Assembly: GCA_004352715.1 (NCBI GenBank)
Contig: SCFE01000031.1
Coordinates: 1,547,444-1,611,443 of the forward strand
Origin: Hofstenia miamia
Taxonomy: Eukaryota > Xenacoelomorpha > Acoela
Length of the DNA: 64,000 nucleotides
Direction of reading: 5' to 3'
Shown here piece after piece: positions 33,853 to 48,800 of the stretch (position 1 is its first letter; each line of letters opens with the position of its first letter). Both the position numbers and the translations under genes were made by a program. The notes beneath the pieces are model-generated. The model did not search any database and was not told where the DNA came from. It saw nothing but the letters and a program-made list of their open reading frames with translations.

Positions 33853-36800
33853 GTGAATATTTCGACTTCTTCCTAACATTTTTGTTGAGTTATAAATACG
33901 TTGCAATTTACAATTTCTTCAAGTGTATTAAAATCTTGTTCAAATGAAAAATCAGATCACACCATCTCTTATTTTTCCCAAATATGCACTTTAACTGGCT
34001 AATTCATCCTTTTAATTTTTTAAATGTCGTCCCTCCCCTGCATTAATTTTACTTCGATTTTAGTGACGTTGCAATATTGTTATTATTTCCAGAAAGAGGT
34101 AACCAAGACTTTACTGAATTTATATAAATATACCTTCTTCATACATTGTTAGCTCGTCAATTTTTCTAGCATTTGGCTGATTTCACTGTTTCCATGTCGA
34201 GTGCTGTATTAACAGTTGATGATGCTGTACGCAAGTTAAAACTAATGGATTACAAAGGAAATCTTTGGTCACAAGAAATGCAGATGGACATCACAACCAC
34301 TGCGATTCTTCTGGTAGATTTGGAAACCGGGGTATGTGATTTTTTCGTTGAAACATGTCTGTATCTTTTTGGAAACTCGTTATCAAGCAGTTATACTGTT
34401 TAGGAGTTGATAGAAAGATTTCCTTTTAACTGCTTCAGTCAAGCTCAGGTTATTATGTCGAATGATTATCATTTCGACAACATTTTGGCCCTTGTGATAC
34501 AAGACAGTTCTCAGCGCAAACCTCAGATTTATTTATTTCAATGTGAACAGGCGCCGGTACGACTTTAATTTCTTACAAAAGCTTATCACTCATTCATAGG
34601 CTGATGAAATTCTAAATGATATTGATCAAGCATTCCACAATTACCGACAGTTACCTAAAGCAGTTCGTAAAAAGTAAGTTCGAAGTTACAGTGTAAATGC
34701 GAAATTTTTTATATCAATTTGAACGTTCGAAGAGTTGCTAGAACGTTCGGACTACAACACACATGAATGAATTGAATCACTGTAACCTATTCAGTCAACA
34801 AAACCTACAACTGCAAATATATTATTTTTTGCCTTACAAGACAAAAATTTTTCTCAAAACAATCACTAAACAAAAACTATATATCATTAAGCAAAAGCCA
34901 AATTAAAATTTATTGTGTGACAGTATATACACTCTCATATAGTTGATAGTCCTCTCAGACCTACTTCATTCACAAAATAGCAACTAATCACGCTGCCTAT
35001 AATACCATTTGCATATTCTTTTCTTGAAATAAGCAGAGTTTTACACTTGAGAAATACCGTTTCTTTGATGTTCATCATGGTTGACACCTTGCTATTAATA
35101 TTCCTTAGGTTTTTCATTAAGCGATGAAAAATCTAAAAAAATTCTTGTATTGTTTTCAACGTTTTAAAACCATATAATGAACAGTCATAATGTGCCAATT
35201 TGGTAATGACACTGCAATTACTTTCATTTTAATTAATTACGTTGACTATTGTCATCATAATCGTAAGCATTAGCTGTTTTATTAATTATTATTTGTGTTA
35301 CTGAACATCATTAGTTTGAAGCGTAGAAGGCAAAGTCAATTTAATTTGCTATTTCTTAAAAAACCTAACCCAATTGAATTTCGAATTTAGTATATCATAC
35401 GACATCGGGATGGACCAAATGATTGTGGTATACTCAGGTGCGTGCTTTACCAAGAACGTATTTGCCAGCAATTACTCTATCAATATACAGTTTTTTTCAA
35501 ATTAATCACATTAATCGTTGGTCTTGAAAATGTAGCTTAAATTTCATCCGCAATTGCTTATGTATGGAACACGTTCTTTTTATACATTCAAAAACGTATT
35601 TATCACAACGATTTAATGATTTCGGTACACTAGTAAATTTTCACAGCTTTGTTACACATTTTCGAGAAACTTTAAGTGTGGGCAAACATTTCAGTGAGTT
35701 GAAACTTTTAAGTCGGCTCGTTTTGATTATGAATATATTCGAATCAGGTTACCAATGAGTACATTGCCATAATAAGCCTCGTTTTAGCTCAAGATCTTGC
35801 ACTCTCGCAGAATCTTTTACACAGTTCCTTCCGTCATTTAAACATCTAAAAATAAACTATATGACAATATACAAATCATATATTGAATAAAACAGTAAGG
35901 AAAGTAAAGCAGAACAATAAATTAGATGTTTAAGCAAGGCTCATTTTGGGCTCGTTGTATATCCAATGCAGTACTCAAAGTCGATTCGGCTCATTGGCAA
36001 GTCTGAGTGTTGGAGACCCTGTATATCTATGATTGCTTAGTACCAACTGCGAAACTAGGTCTCATTTTGTTTGTATTCATAAAGATATTCATGGTATTTA
36101 ACGAATGCTAAGATAAAATTATATTAGAATTGCACCATTAATGCATCTAAAATCTAAGATCTTTACACAGGATCCCTTTTTAAAGCTCTTTTGATCAATG
36201 CGAAGTTTTAGGGTGCCTTATTATTGATGTATGTATTAAATTATGTTATGCTACATTCCTGTTACATTTTGATATTTCTAGAATTTTCTTATGTTCACAG
36301 TTTGTTATTTCTACTTGTAGGTGTACAGTACATCCATTATAATTTACTACATTCAAAATCATTTTTTAATGTGCTTTACAGCATTTTAATAATAGAAGTT
36401 GAAATTTGAAATTCTCTGCTTCCCTTAAAATTTAACAATTCTTTCAATCTCATTTTAAATTCAATTGTCCTATAGCAATATTAATTGTTTTCTACTTATT
36501 AATGAGTTTTTAATCATTAACATTTGTTTTTCATAGTTTCTTTATTACTAGTGCTCCAGAAATGAGATCGGTTTCGGTTTTTTGCACCTAAAAACTACAG
36601 TTTCGGTTTTATTAAGCTAATTACTATCAGCATTGTAAACCGTTATTCAAGAAACTCATGTCTTTCTAGTGTATATTTTTATAACACTAAATTTAGCTGT
36701 TAGTCAGATAAACACAATTACACTTCAATTGGGTAGAGTTTTTGCGTTTGCCCAAGAATAATACATTGTTTCTTGGAAATAGTTGTCTAGGCCACTGCTT

Positions 36801-39800
36801 CTCCTAAAAACCGAGAACTCGGTTTTCGTTTTTTTCTCTGTTCAGTTTTGAGTGAAACGCGGTTTCGACTTTTTTCGATATTCCACAGAGCCCTATTTCC
36901 TATTTATCATAATTTCATGTCAAATTCATTTCTATGTTTTTGAGGTGTGTATCTTCGGTTCAATTTACTCATCATTTTTTTTAAGTTTCTTTTAATAAAA
37001 TTGCGGATTTCAAAACTTATTGAAAACAGTCTATGTTTGTAGACTGTCACCCATCAATGACTATGCTGAACAAATTATTCGGACTTAAAATTTTAACACT
37101 CGAACTCAAATGAAATAACTTAAACATCCACCACCATTTATTCGTAGCATTTTCTTGAATCGTATTTTTAATCAATCAATTCAAATAAGTACATAATCCA
37201 TAGTCAACGTTGCGGCAGATATTTTGCGAAAAGGGCGGCAATATTTGCTCTAAATTCCATACAAGCGTACATTTCATTAATTAACGTCGTTGGCATAAAT
37301 TCTCATCGCTTTTTCTCCGTAATTGCAATTTGTGTTATACGATCTATAAACAGCAACTACCATAAAATGCACTGCGAAATCCTTCGTCTCGTATTGATCA
37401 ATTGTTGTTTGCTGTTGAATATTGGAGGACAATGTCATCGTTCTAGTTACAAACGATAATACACTGTTGCGCAATACTTTTGAAATAATTTATTCATAGC
37501 AATGGAACTTACAACCTAGTGCGCAAAATATTGAAACGCATGGATTAGTAAGATATTGAATGACGCCGCTGCTGACTAAATAAAGACTATACGGATTCGC
37601 CAAAACAAAAAATTTACAAGTAAAAAGTGTCAGAATAATTAAAATGAGAAATTAATTATAAATTATTCTTACGATTGAAATATGTTGTGTTAAATGAAAG
37701 GAGAGCTGGTTAGCACTCCCCTTGATAAGGATGGACGACCTACGGGTCTAAAACACATGTTAAAGCACTGCCTCTACTTTGGGCAACTTAACAGGTTTTT
37801 TTACACATATTACAATTATGTAAGCACTCTAATTGTATTCATGCGTCATTTATGTAAGAGAAAAAGATGAATTTAAATTTCCATTTCATTTCAATCTCAT
37901 AAATTATTTAAAAAATCCTATCAACAATTCGATTTTCCAATTGCAATGTAATCAAATCGAACATCATACCCGATAACTAAAAGGTATTTACAGATTATGT
38001 ACGTTCATGTTTATTTCTTTTATACAATTGATAATTTGCATGACTGAGTTATTAAATCTTTGGTAACTAACTACCTTAACCAGTAATTCTATATTTGCTA
38101 ACTCTACTTAGTAAACGTATAATCTGTAAAATAAACAAAAATTAGGAAGTTTTATTGAGTGGATTAGGTCTTAAGATCTGCAAGATGCAAGACAGGCGTG
38201 GCTGTAATTTCTGAATTTAATCTAAGTTTCCAGCGGGTACATTTATACGAAGATAGTATGTGGTTTTTCTGCCCTCACATCGACGTTGGTGATGTCTCCA
38301 GTTTATTTTCATCTAATTTTTTTGCCTATTTTTTTCAATAATTATGTCAAATGTCGCATGTTATTAGAAGCTTTGTACTGGAAATGACTTTAAAATTATA
38401 CCAAAACTGTCCAAATAGCTTAAATATTGAAGAAGTTCTCGACAATTTTAGTTTACAAATTTTAAGACATGAAAAAAAATTTAGATCGGTGGTCGCCACC
38501 ATATTGGAAATAGCATTGAGGGGTCACTGTGCAAGAAAGGATGAAAAGCACTGCTTTTACAGAACCAAGTTGAATAAAAAACAATCTATAGTAAGGTGAA
38601 TGTGGGGGTACAAAACCAAAACTACCTGAAAAGTCTATGGTTGTGAGCAATCCTAAAATACTGATATATTCAGGCTTAAGTTGAATTTTCTCTTGAGGCA
38701 GTGTGAGTTGCTTGCCGCAGTGAAGTGTAAATTTTGATTAATTAAGAAACAACTGTTTCATTTAATTAACAAGCGTGCTGCTAATTAACATGCTTACTGT
38801 TGATTATAGGTGATTTTATATTCTGAAGTGTAATGGCTAATTTCAGAACGTTTTTATTGCAACGACGTCTGCTATATTTTAATATTCAATGCCAACGCGG
38901 TCGGGAATTATCTTTCGACCCATCCCATTAACCACTGTTTAATAACACAATTATGTTTCGACCGGAATTTAAGTTTAATAACACGTTGTTTCTACAAAAC
39001 TACCATCCCTACTTTAAATTATTTTTCAATATGTTGCATCATAAAATAGAACCACGTGTTCAAAACCTTTTGTATAATTATTTAATTAAGAATGGTGTTT
39101 AGCAAGAAAGCCTTCAGTGATAGTGCCTCTCTCAGTGAAATGTCGGATGGTCGACATCGTTTGAATAAAACAACTGGTCTCTTTGTACACAAAGAAGGTA
39201 TTCATTTATTGTAATTTAGTATCAGATTTAGATTACTTTCTTTAAATTCAACGTTTTTCTATAACTTATTTCCTGAAATTAAAATTGTTATTTTACAGAA
39301 AAGCATCAAAAGACTGTTCAAATTTTTTATCCCAGTTTCAGGTTTTTATTTATATGTTGTTTGTTATCCAATTGATCACGATGTTCATTACGAATTATAG
39401 CGTAAAGAAATGGATTTTCGTTACTGTTTTTACCAATTCCAATTGGTTGATCACTGATGGCCTGAACTTATTCTTTTGCTACTGCCTGGATATACCAGAA
39501 AAATCGTGCACTTGTGTCATTACTAAGAACTTCGTGAATAATATATATGAATTGCTGAACGTCAAATACTACCCTTCACCTTTTTGCCTGAGACAGTGCA
39601 CTCCCTGATCAACAAATGATGGATTCTTTAAAGACATGTTTCAGATTTTACATGATTTCGTTTCCCAATTGTATTTTTATAACCAGAAAAGAGCGCAAAA
39701 ATGATCTTTATGCATACTATGGATTCAGTTTTATTAAATAGTTTCATTATCAAATACAGATTTTTCAATAACAAAATTATATTTTCAATGCCTTATGTAT

Positions 39801-42800
39801 AATGTGATAAATGTAATCATACAGTTTCATAATCAGTACATTATTATTTCATTTCGACTGCTGGAATAACATAAATATGATTGACATCTTTCATTAATTT
39901 TTCATATCAACTTGCCCGTTTGTTTCCTGTGGAAAATTTTAGCATGTCAGATTTTTCATTTGTGGTTTGCATTTAAAATGTAAGTTTAAACTGATTTGCA
40001 GCTAATTTACCAAATCGGTGGAGAATTTCGTTCAACTGATTTTGTTTTATGATTCTATCAAAAGGAGACAATGAAATTTCATAAAAGTTTAAGTGTATTT
40101 AAGTAGTTCGTAATTCCAAAAGGCGAAGGAATTTTTCCTTATTTTTATTTAAACTTTCGCTAGTACTTCCTTCTAATGTGCACATTTGTGGGTTTTGTTG
40201 GTAATATTATTTTTGCGTTCTTAATCCGAGAATGATTCGCTTATGCGGTTGTGGACTAGCTTATGAATTGTTAGCTGAAACCTTTTATCGTCAAATCTCG
40301 AACCATCACGTGATATTCTTTGCATTGTAGAAAGCTTGCAAAAATGTTGAATGACTGACTTCAAATGTAGCCAATTGCTTTAAAATAAATTATTTCCTAC
40401 AGAGAACATAGAAGCCTGAATCAACTGCAAATTGTTTAGTGTGGTTATTGGCAGTTAAATTATTACTGATGATGGCCATGATAGTGATGACATATCGTAA
40501 ATAGCCATTCGCTGTTCTTACAGATTTTAATTCTAAAAAAATTATGCATTTTCTATACTAAAATTGAATTTTTTGATTAATAGTTGAAATGCTTTATGCA
40601 TTGTTGCATTGAAAAATTTTTAATATTTATTACTAAGAGACTGCTGTCACAATCATTCAGTGCATTAGGCTGACATTGGGTCTTTTATTTGTCTATATTT
40701 TGCAGATTTCTTAGACAAGTAATATTAACAGTGACTGTGGGTGTGAGGCCCGTGGAGTTTGGGATGCCACTCAAAAATTGTCGGCGGATTTTTAGGTTTG
40801 CGGTTACGAAATTTTAAATTATTGCATCCCTAAATTCACAAAATTGATTGTGAGCTGTAGTCTTTAGATGAAATGCTTACGTATAATTTCAAGTTCTTAT
40901 TGATTTTATTTCTGTTTAAAATTGATTTAAAGATTTAAATGGCAAAGTAAAGGGCGCACTAATTTAAGTTTAATTACTAATATATAATGGATCTATTAGT
41001 TTTGCTAGTTTTTATTAATTATTAATTTGTGCTAAATTTAGGTTTCGATGACATGTTTGGCAAACCGTGGGGATCCGCATCGGGTATATTTTCAAAATTT
41101 TTTCTGTAACTTTTATATGAGTATAATTTAGAGCCAGCAACTACAAAGAACATCGATACTATGCAGAGGAAGAAGCTAGAATACATAACTGCTCATGAAG
41201 CTGCTGCTCAAGCCTTAGAAAATAAAGCACACACGAATGAGCTTTACAGGAAACATGGTACGGTGTTATGTGTTAACTGGGAAACAGTAATAAACATTGA
41301 AATTCTATTTTAGTCACTTATTATGTTTTAATATGACGTTTTAATTAGGTCAATGTGATCTTTTCTATCGCTGCCAATTATTCTAAGTGAAATCAGTAAA
41401 TAATAAAATAAAAAATGTATTATAATAACTTCTCTACCCAGAATGGACGCCCATGGTTGTGGTTGTAATGGCTAAGATTGCCTGCATTTGGAAAAATGTT
41501 AATGCTTATACATGTATGATTAAATTCTATTACATTATTAATCGTTGGACATATGCATTTTAATACATACCACTTGTACAGCTGTCACATACATTTTTAT
41601 AGATCCTCCTTCAAAACTAAATCGAGGTGCTTCTGAACCGAAAATCGAGCCAACTATGGCACCTTCTGATCAATTTGAGCTGCTGGCAGCGAAAGTTGAA
41701 CGCGATATCCAGATGCTCAATCATTGTTTCGATGATATCGACTACTTTGTCGGGCGTTTGCGAAAGGCTTCAGATGCATTCAATGATTTGTCAAAACGCA
41801 AAAATGATAAGAAGAAGATGGGCGGTGAGTTCAAACAACCCTCCTAATTTAATTACCAATGTGTTTTTAGATGGAATTGCAGTCATAAGAGCAAAGGCTC
41901 CTCATCAAGCGGATTATGTGGACGCGTTAAGCAAAATAAAGTTATCCCTTAATTTAGTAGTAAGTAATCCAACCTCACATTCTCCAAATATTCCTTATTT
42001 CATTTTGTTGAATAACTTTAAAAATTCTACTTTGAGTATAAGTAATCATCAATATCAATTTTAGGCGAAGTTGCAAAATAATATTTATGAACCCAGTGCC
42101 TCTGATTTGGTGCATTGCATTCTAAAGCCCTTGTTCATGATCACAGAAAGTCTCCGGAAAACAAAAGTTGTACAGAATGTGGTTTCACCACTTTTCTCAT
42201 TCCAGACATTAGAACTTCTCGATACATGTTTGAGTGATGAAAATCGAAATATTTTCAATTCGTTAGGCACGGCATGGAACATGCCTAAGTAAGCGAGTTT
42301 CTTATGTGATAATTATTACAATTAATATGCAATCATATACAATTGTCATTCGGGTCGGGTAAGAGTTCTTGCCTTATTACACCATGATTCAAGATAGCCC
42401 ATTATTCCGAAGCATTTTATCCTAGCAACACGTCTTGTAATAATTAATTAATAAGTTTTCAAAAATATTTATGAGAAGCTGACCCGTTGCGCTATCAATC
42501 TCAAATCTTAAATGTAGATGCAGAGGAATATTTTATGCTTATCAAAGTCTGAAGTCACCCACTCAACTAAATGAAATCGATTAAAACACTGATAAACAAG
42601 TTTTTGGTCCATCTCTTTTTTGTGATAGCAAGTTTTAATAAAACTAGTTCATGTCCATCTCGGTTTCATTACAGACGTCCATCCCGAGGTCATAAGTAGC
42701 ATGCATACCCACAAAACTCTGCTTTATTTAAGTTATAGATTTAGTTTTTAAATGTTTTAATTATTTATTTTGATCGTGCTTTATGTCTAAGATTGATAAT

Positions 42801-45800
42801 ATTTTTCTAAATTGTAGGACCACTTGGGCAAAGGAGCGATTTGTTCCACCATATAAGCCCAGCTTTCGTGATGGATGGGAACCTCCCGAGTTGCCTGAAG
42901 TGCTTACTCGTCCTCAAACTTCGGATTCGGAAACAGACCTTGCGAACAAGAAAAGCAGTAAACCTTTAAACGTACGGTTTTATTATGTACAGTCTCCACT
43001 GCATTTTTCATTACTCTAAATTCTACCTCTCATGTCATTTGTATGTGATCTTTGACATGTAGTAAGAGTAGCTGTTTCAAGTCTTACGGATAATATGGAA
43101 GGATACACTTGGATATTTAAAAGTGATTTATATTAAATAGACATGAAATTGGAACAGTATTTAGTGAATAACTTCTTGACCAACAGTCATCTGTTGATAC
43201 GCTATAACTAGGGTTGTATTTTTTAACCTAAAAACTTATTATTTTTACCACAAGTATTGACCAAAAAGTTACGAAAGTTTGACTTTATATTGACCTAGTG
43301 ATAATACTTAACTACTTCAAACTTTACTTATAACAAAATATGTTTAAGATTTTCAATATAAAATTCACCATAATTTTCAAAAAATTTCCAGAACTTGAAA
43401 AACCTCATTCAATAATTTCATTAGAATAATAGAACATTTGCAGTTTAATTGTGATTGATGGATTGCTTGGAGTGTTTCCGCAAATTATTGAAATCATGTT
43501 TTTCATTTTACCTAATCGCTCATTTTCTTTGATTTTCATGCTAATTTAGAAAAAATTTAGAAATTTACTAATCAAATTTTAACATTATTTTGACCTAAAA
43601 ATATAATTTTGACCTTACGATATTTGCAAAATTCGCGTTTTTCATGTCTAAACAAACTTTCTAATATGTCTTGACCAAAAAACAGTTGAAGTTTATTCAA
43701 TATCTTTTATGAATATTATTGTTATAGTATTTCAGTTCATGCAAAATGCTTTGTTATTTAGGCATCCATAGAAATGCCGTCACCTCAGAAACCTGAAAAT
43801 ACGAATCTTGAAAAGAAGCTCAGTGTCATTAAAGCTAATCTTAAATCCGGAGCTCAAAGCAATCAAACTGAAGAAAGAGATCATTCTTCCAAACAAAATG
43901 TTAGCACTGATCATTTAGTCTTCACTTTACGACAAATGTTTTTTCAATTTTACTGTATAGTTGACACGTCTGGAATATTTATAAGAGTTTATTATATGCA
44001 GTGCTTTACTATTACTATATCCGGATTTACAATAAGTATGTTCTGTGTGTTAGGGATAGGATGTCTCGTTTATTATAATCGGTTATTGTAATAACGGGTT
44101 ATTATATCCGGTTGCGATAGCAGTTCTGTTTTTTTTGCAGCCAAAACGTCAGCCTAAAGCCAAATTTCAATGTAATTTCTAAAAAGATTATAAATTTTAT
44201 AATTTTTTCATTTTTTCATGTACGCCTATTAGATCGATTTTTAAAATGGATGATGATTTGTTTGAAATGGCAAATTGACTGAAATTTTTCTTCAGTTAAG
44301 TATTTTTGATAGCGTCCTTTAAATGCACGTTATTATACATGTCTAATTCTCTAGCGCGCCGCAGAGGGGAGTAAGTAATTGCTAGCAATTGTTTTCTAAT
44401 TAGCTTCTTATGTGGTTAGTGTAATAACAAATTGCTATGATTTATTTCACCTAATGGTTAGCAATTATCTCTCAATCGTTAACTGGTTGCCAATCTAGCT
44501 CTTTTAAAGTGTTTCAAATTAATTTAAAATCATTTGCAATCTTCCACATTTAGTTCATTTTATAGATCGTATAAGACATATTTTTCACGTACCCCTGTAT
44601 TCGTGTATTTTGAGATATCGAGTGCTCAATTTTTAAAGGTATTATACATGTACCAATTGTACCAAATGTACTAATTTTACCAAGTGTTTTTGGTTAAATT
44701 CTATGTACAGTGTATTCTTATGTGACACCATCAGTCGTTTCATTTAAGGAAACGGACAATTGCTCATAAATTTCGCTACGGAGCGTACACAAGCCGTGTA
44801 TACCATCATGTATTTGACTAAAACCTTTTTTTGGCTGCATTGCGCACAATTGCCTGTGATTTTTTATGTCAAATTTAATGGCACTCTTTCCTACTTAGAA
44901 GCTCATTACTACTAGAACATCAATTTCATTAAAATTTGCATACTGATTTATTTCGTATAATTATAGTATTAAAAACGGTAGGGCTATATTTATATATGCA
45001 TCTCTAGTTATTTTAAATTTGCAATTGTCAAATATTTTCATTTCTAATTATGATGTTCGCATTTGAAACCCTGTTGTAGTTCAGTTTGATATGTTATCAT
45101 TCTATTTTAACATTCAGCAAATAATAGGCCTTAATTCATGACCTACCCTTTATTAATAGTTGAATTATTTCATGCGATTTTTTAGTTGCCAGAATCAATA
45201 AACGTCGTTAGTCCTCCTAACTTCAGCACACATCCTGGATATGAAGCACCTTCTCCACCGAAGCCCCCCATTAAGTGAGTGCTTTGAAAAATGTATACAT
45301 TTTTTTCTTTTTCTATTCATCTAAATTCTAGCAAATCAGTTTTTTTAAAAAGTTTTACCGATTTTACATGTGTTTTAAAAACTCACACTTTTGATTCCCG
45401 TATTGTACATATATGCTACTCAACATCCCCTAGGAGGGAACTCTTTACTTCAACTAAAAATCTATGGACACCGGTTTAGAAACATCATTAACCTTCCATA
45501 ATGCCATTAATTAATTAAACGTTTTGTGTTACTTTGATATTAAACACTAAACACACTTGGATCCAAATATTACTTAAATGGGATTAGCAAGATATAGGGT
45601 AATGTTATTTGAGATCACTGGTATCATATAGTTGCAATTATGCATATCTATAATAAATTTTCGTGTGGTCTCACATAAGATCCCTGTAATGTAATGGAAA
45701 TGGGTTGGTTGCTGGTGCATTTATTTGAATGTCAATTCCGATAGCTGGTCAACAATAGGGATGACATCTGAATAGTGAATTTAATATATCGGATAATTCC

Positions 45801-48800
45801 TGATAATTTGACTGCCGGATACCGGATAATATATTGTTTAATGATTACTAGGGCAATCAAAAGTATGAATTTAAAAAGCAAAATATGAGCTTATTCTTAA
45901 GACAAAATATGACGGAATTTAGTTAAATATGCCCTAAAATATGACCATTGATTTTTCAAAATGATCCATTTAAGGAATATAAAATGTTTTTCTATTACTG
46001 AGAACAAGATATAAAACAGATACAAAAACTCTTACATAATAATAAGTCAAATTTTTAAAACAACTTTTTCACTAAATTATTGTAACAGCACATAAATTTC
46101 CATATATTATTGTGGTTAAGATTTTTGTCATAGGATAAGATTTTTCTCAACATAAAAAACGTTCTTCAACTGCAACCGATGTTGCTTGAAATTTTCGTAA
46201 CTTAGCATACAATTCCGAATAAATGTCCATCCCCTTTTCTTCCATCATAGCAGTGAAACCGCTATTTTCTAATTGTGATTTGATTTAGGCGTTTATTTCA
46301 CAGATATCATTTTCAAGATCAAGAGTGGGATTAATAATAACATCTGGATCATAGCAGTGAAACCGCTATTTTCTAATAATCTTCCACATTTAGTTCATTT
46401 TATAGATCGTATAAGACATANNNNNNNNNNNNNNNNNNNNNNNNNNNNNNNNNNNNNNNNNNNNNNNNNNNNNNNNNNNNNNNNNNNNNNNNNNNNNNNN
46501 NNNNNNNNNNNNNNNNNNNNNNNNNNNNNNNNNNNNNNNNNNNNNNNNNNNNNNNNNNNNNNNNNNNNNNNNNNNNNNNNNNNNNNNNNNNNNNNNNNNN
46601 NNNNNNNNNNNNNNNNNNNNNNNNNNNNNNNNNNNNNNNNNNNNNNNNNNNNNNNNTATATATATATAATATATACATGAATATCATAAATATACAGTGT
46701 AAATAAAACTACAGGTCGAACCCAGCCTGTACTAACTTTTGTCCACCAACTAATGATTTGCAATGTAAATTCAAATTGGAACATAGATCATCCAAATGTT
46801 TACTGAAAAAATACTCGGTAATATCACCAACAATGATAATATCGGAGAGTTGGATATCTAGTTAAAAATCATCAACAATTTTTTATCAAATGATTATTCT
46901 AGAAGCTTAATCAACTGAAATTTTTTGATAATAAAAATGAAAATGTGCAAAATCTTTGTAAAAGTGTAAACGAAAATTAGCATTACATTGTTATGTTAAC
47001 TCCAAAGAACTCTACAATAAGAAAATTTATAATATACTTATTCAGAAGAACAATTATTTTTCATTTTTAATAATTCGTTGAGAATCTGCTTTCCAAAATA
47101 TTTCTTATATTTAACGAAGAGGAACTCGAAGCTTTACTTAGAAAAATATTTCAAATATATACAATTTCTGACTACTCCTTGCATTTATTCTACTTGACAA
47201 AGTTCATGATATATACTTCTAATAGAAAGTCTTTTGTATGTTTCCATTTAAAGTAATGTTTCCAATGCTTCTAGTGTAGTGTCAAACTTGTATTCATTAA
47301 ACTTAAACAGAATTGTATCCCTTTAAAAATAGAAATCGTTTTAGAAAATTCCAAAGACCCATTAGAATATTCGGAAATCTAGAGATATCACATGTATTGG
47401 CGGAATTACTTGAAAGAATGTTGAAAATTTGTACTAAATTGTAAAGTTTCTAAAGTACTTGAAAAGATTAAAATTCCTAAAGTTCAGGTAAATACAAGTT
47501 TTGAAGCTCATGGGATCAACAATGAACTTTACTGATTTTCCATATGTATAGATATACATTCTATGCCCATTGAGATGTGTTGTGTGCCAAAGGTAGCACT
47601 TCTCTATGTGAGGATCTATCAGATTGAGGATATCTTTTTTATTTTTGAGTTAAAAGCTCTTTTAAATTTTTTTTCAGGATCATGAAAAATTTTCAAAAAA
47701 TCTTAAACCGTTTGCTGTTAAGAGAGCAACCATTAGGTTGNATTTAGGCGTTTATTTCACAGATATCATTTTCAAGATCAAGAGTGGGATTAATAATAAC
47801 ATCTGGATCATAGCAGTGAAACCGCTATTTTCTAATTGTGATTTGATTTAGGCGTTTATTTCACAGATATCATTTTCAAGATCAAGAGTGGGATTAATAA
47901 TAACATCTGGATCATAGCAGTGAAACCGCTATTTTCTAATTGTGATTTGATTTAGGCGTTTATTTCACAGATATCATTTTCAAGATCAAGAGTGGGATTA
48001 ATAATAACATCTGGATCATAGCAGTGAAACCGCTATTTTCTAATTGTGATTTGATTTAGGCGTTTATTTCACAGATATCATTTTCAAGATCAAGAGTGGG
48101 ATTAATAATAACATCTGGATCATAGCAGTGAAACCGCTATTTTCTAATTGTGATTTGATTTAGGCGTTTATTTCACAGATATCATTTTCAAGATCAAGAG
48201 TGGGATTAATAATAACATCTGGATCATAGCAGTGAAACCGCTATTTTCTAATTGTGATTTGATTTAGGCGTTTATTTCACAGATATCATTTTCAAGATCA
48301 AGAGTGGGATTAATAATAACATCTGGATCATAGCAGTGAAACCGCTATTTTCTAATTGTGATTTGATTTAGGCGTTTATTTCACAGATATCATTTTCAAG
48401 ATCAAGAGTGGGATTAATAATAACATCTGGATCATAGCAGTGAAACCGCTATTTTCTAATTGTGATTTGATTTAGGCGTTTATTTCACAGATATCATTTT
48501 CAAGATCAAGAGTGGGATTAATAATAACATCTGGATCATAGCAGTGAAACCGCTATTTTCTAATTGTGATTTGATTTAGGCGTTTATTTCACAGATATCA
48601 TTTTCAAGATCAAGAGTGGGATTAATAATAACATCTGGATCATAGCAGTGAAACCGCTATTTTCTAATTGTGATTTGATTTAGGCGTTTATTTCACAGAT
48701 ATCATTTTCAAGATCAAGAGTGGGATTAATAATAACATCTGGATCATAGCAGTGAAACCGCTATTTTCTAATTGTGATTTGATTTAGGCGTTTATTTCAC

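Larger units (their letters stand above)
34674..39102 (+). other. EPS8 intron 6 (4.4 kb)
   Basis: The intron contains the 1.5-kb duplicate segment, a MITE-like element and a tRNA-like patch. An exon-like stretch at ~35388-35434 fails the phase test. The remainder has no recognised content. Confidence 0.6.

Noticed and set aside
35388-35434. Exon-like stretch between TTTAG and CAG|gtgcgt reading YIIRHRDGPNDCGIL
   Set aside because: At 47 nt it breaks the phase between EPS8 exons 6 and 7, which join directly in frame, and EPS8 proteins have no such motif here that I recognise.
38351-38599. 82-codon open frame
   Set aside because: No similarity recognised and no splice-phase fit to EPS8. Length is within chance for the region.
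39285-39608. 107-codon hydrophobic open frame in EPS8 intron 7
   Set aside because: Starts with TTG and matches nothing I recognise. EPS8 exons 7 and 8 join in phase without it.
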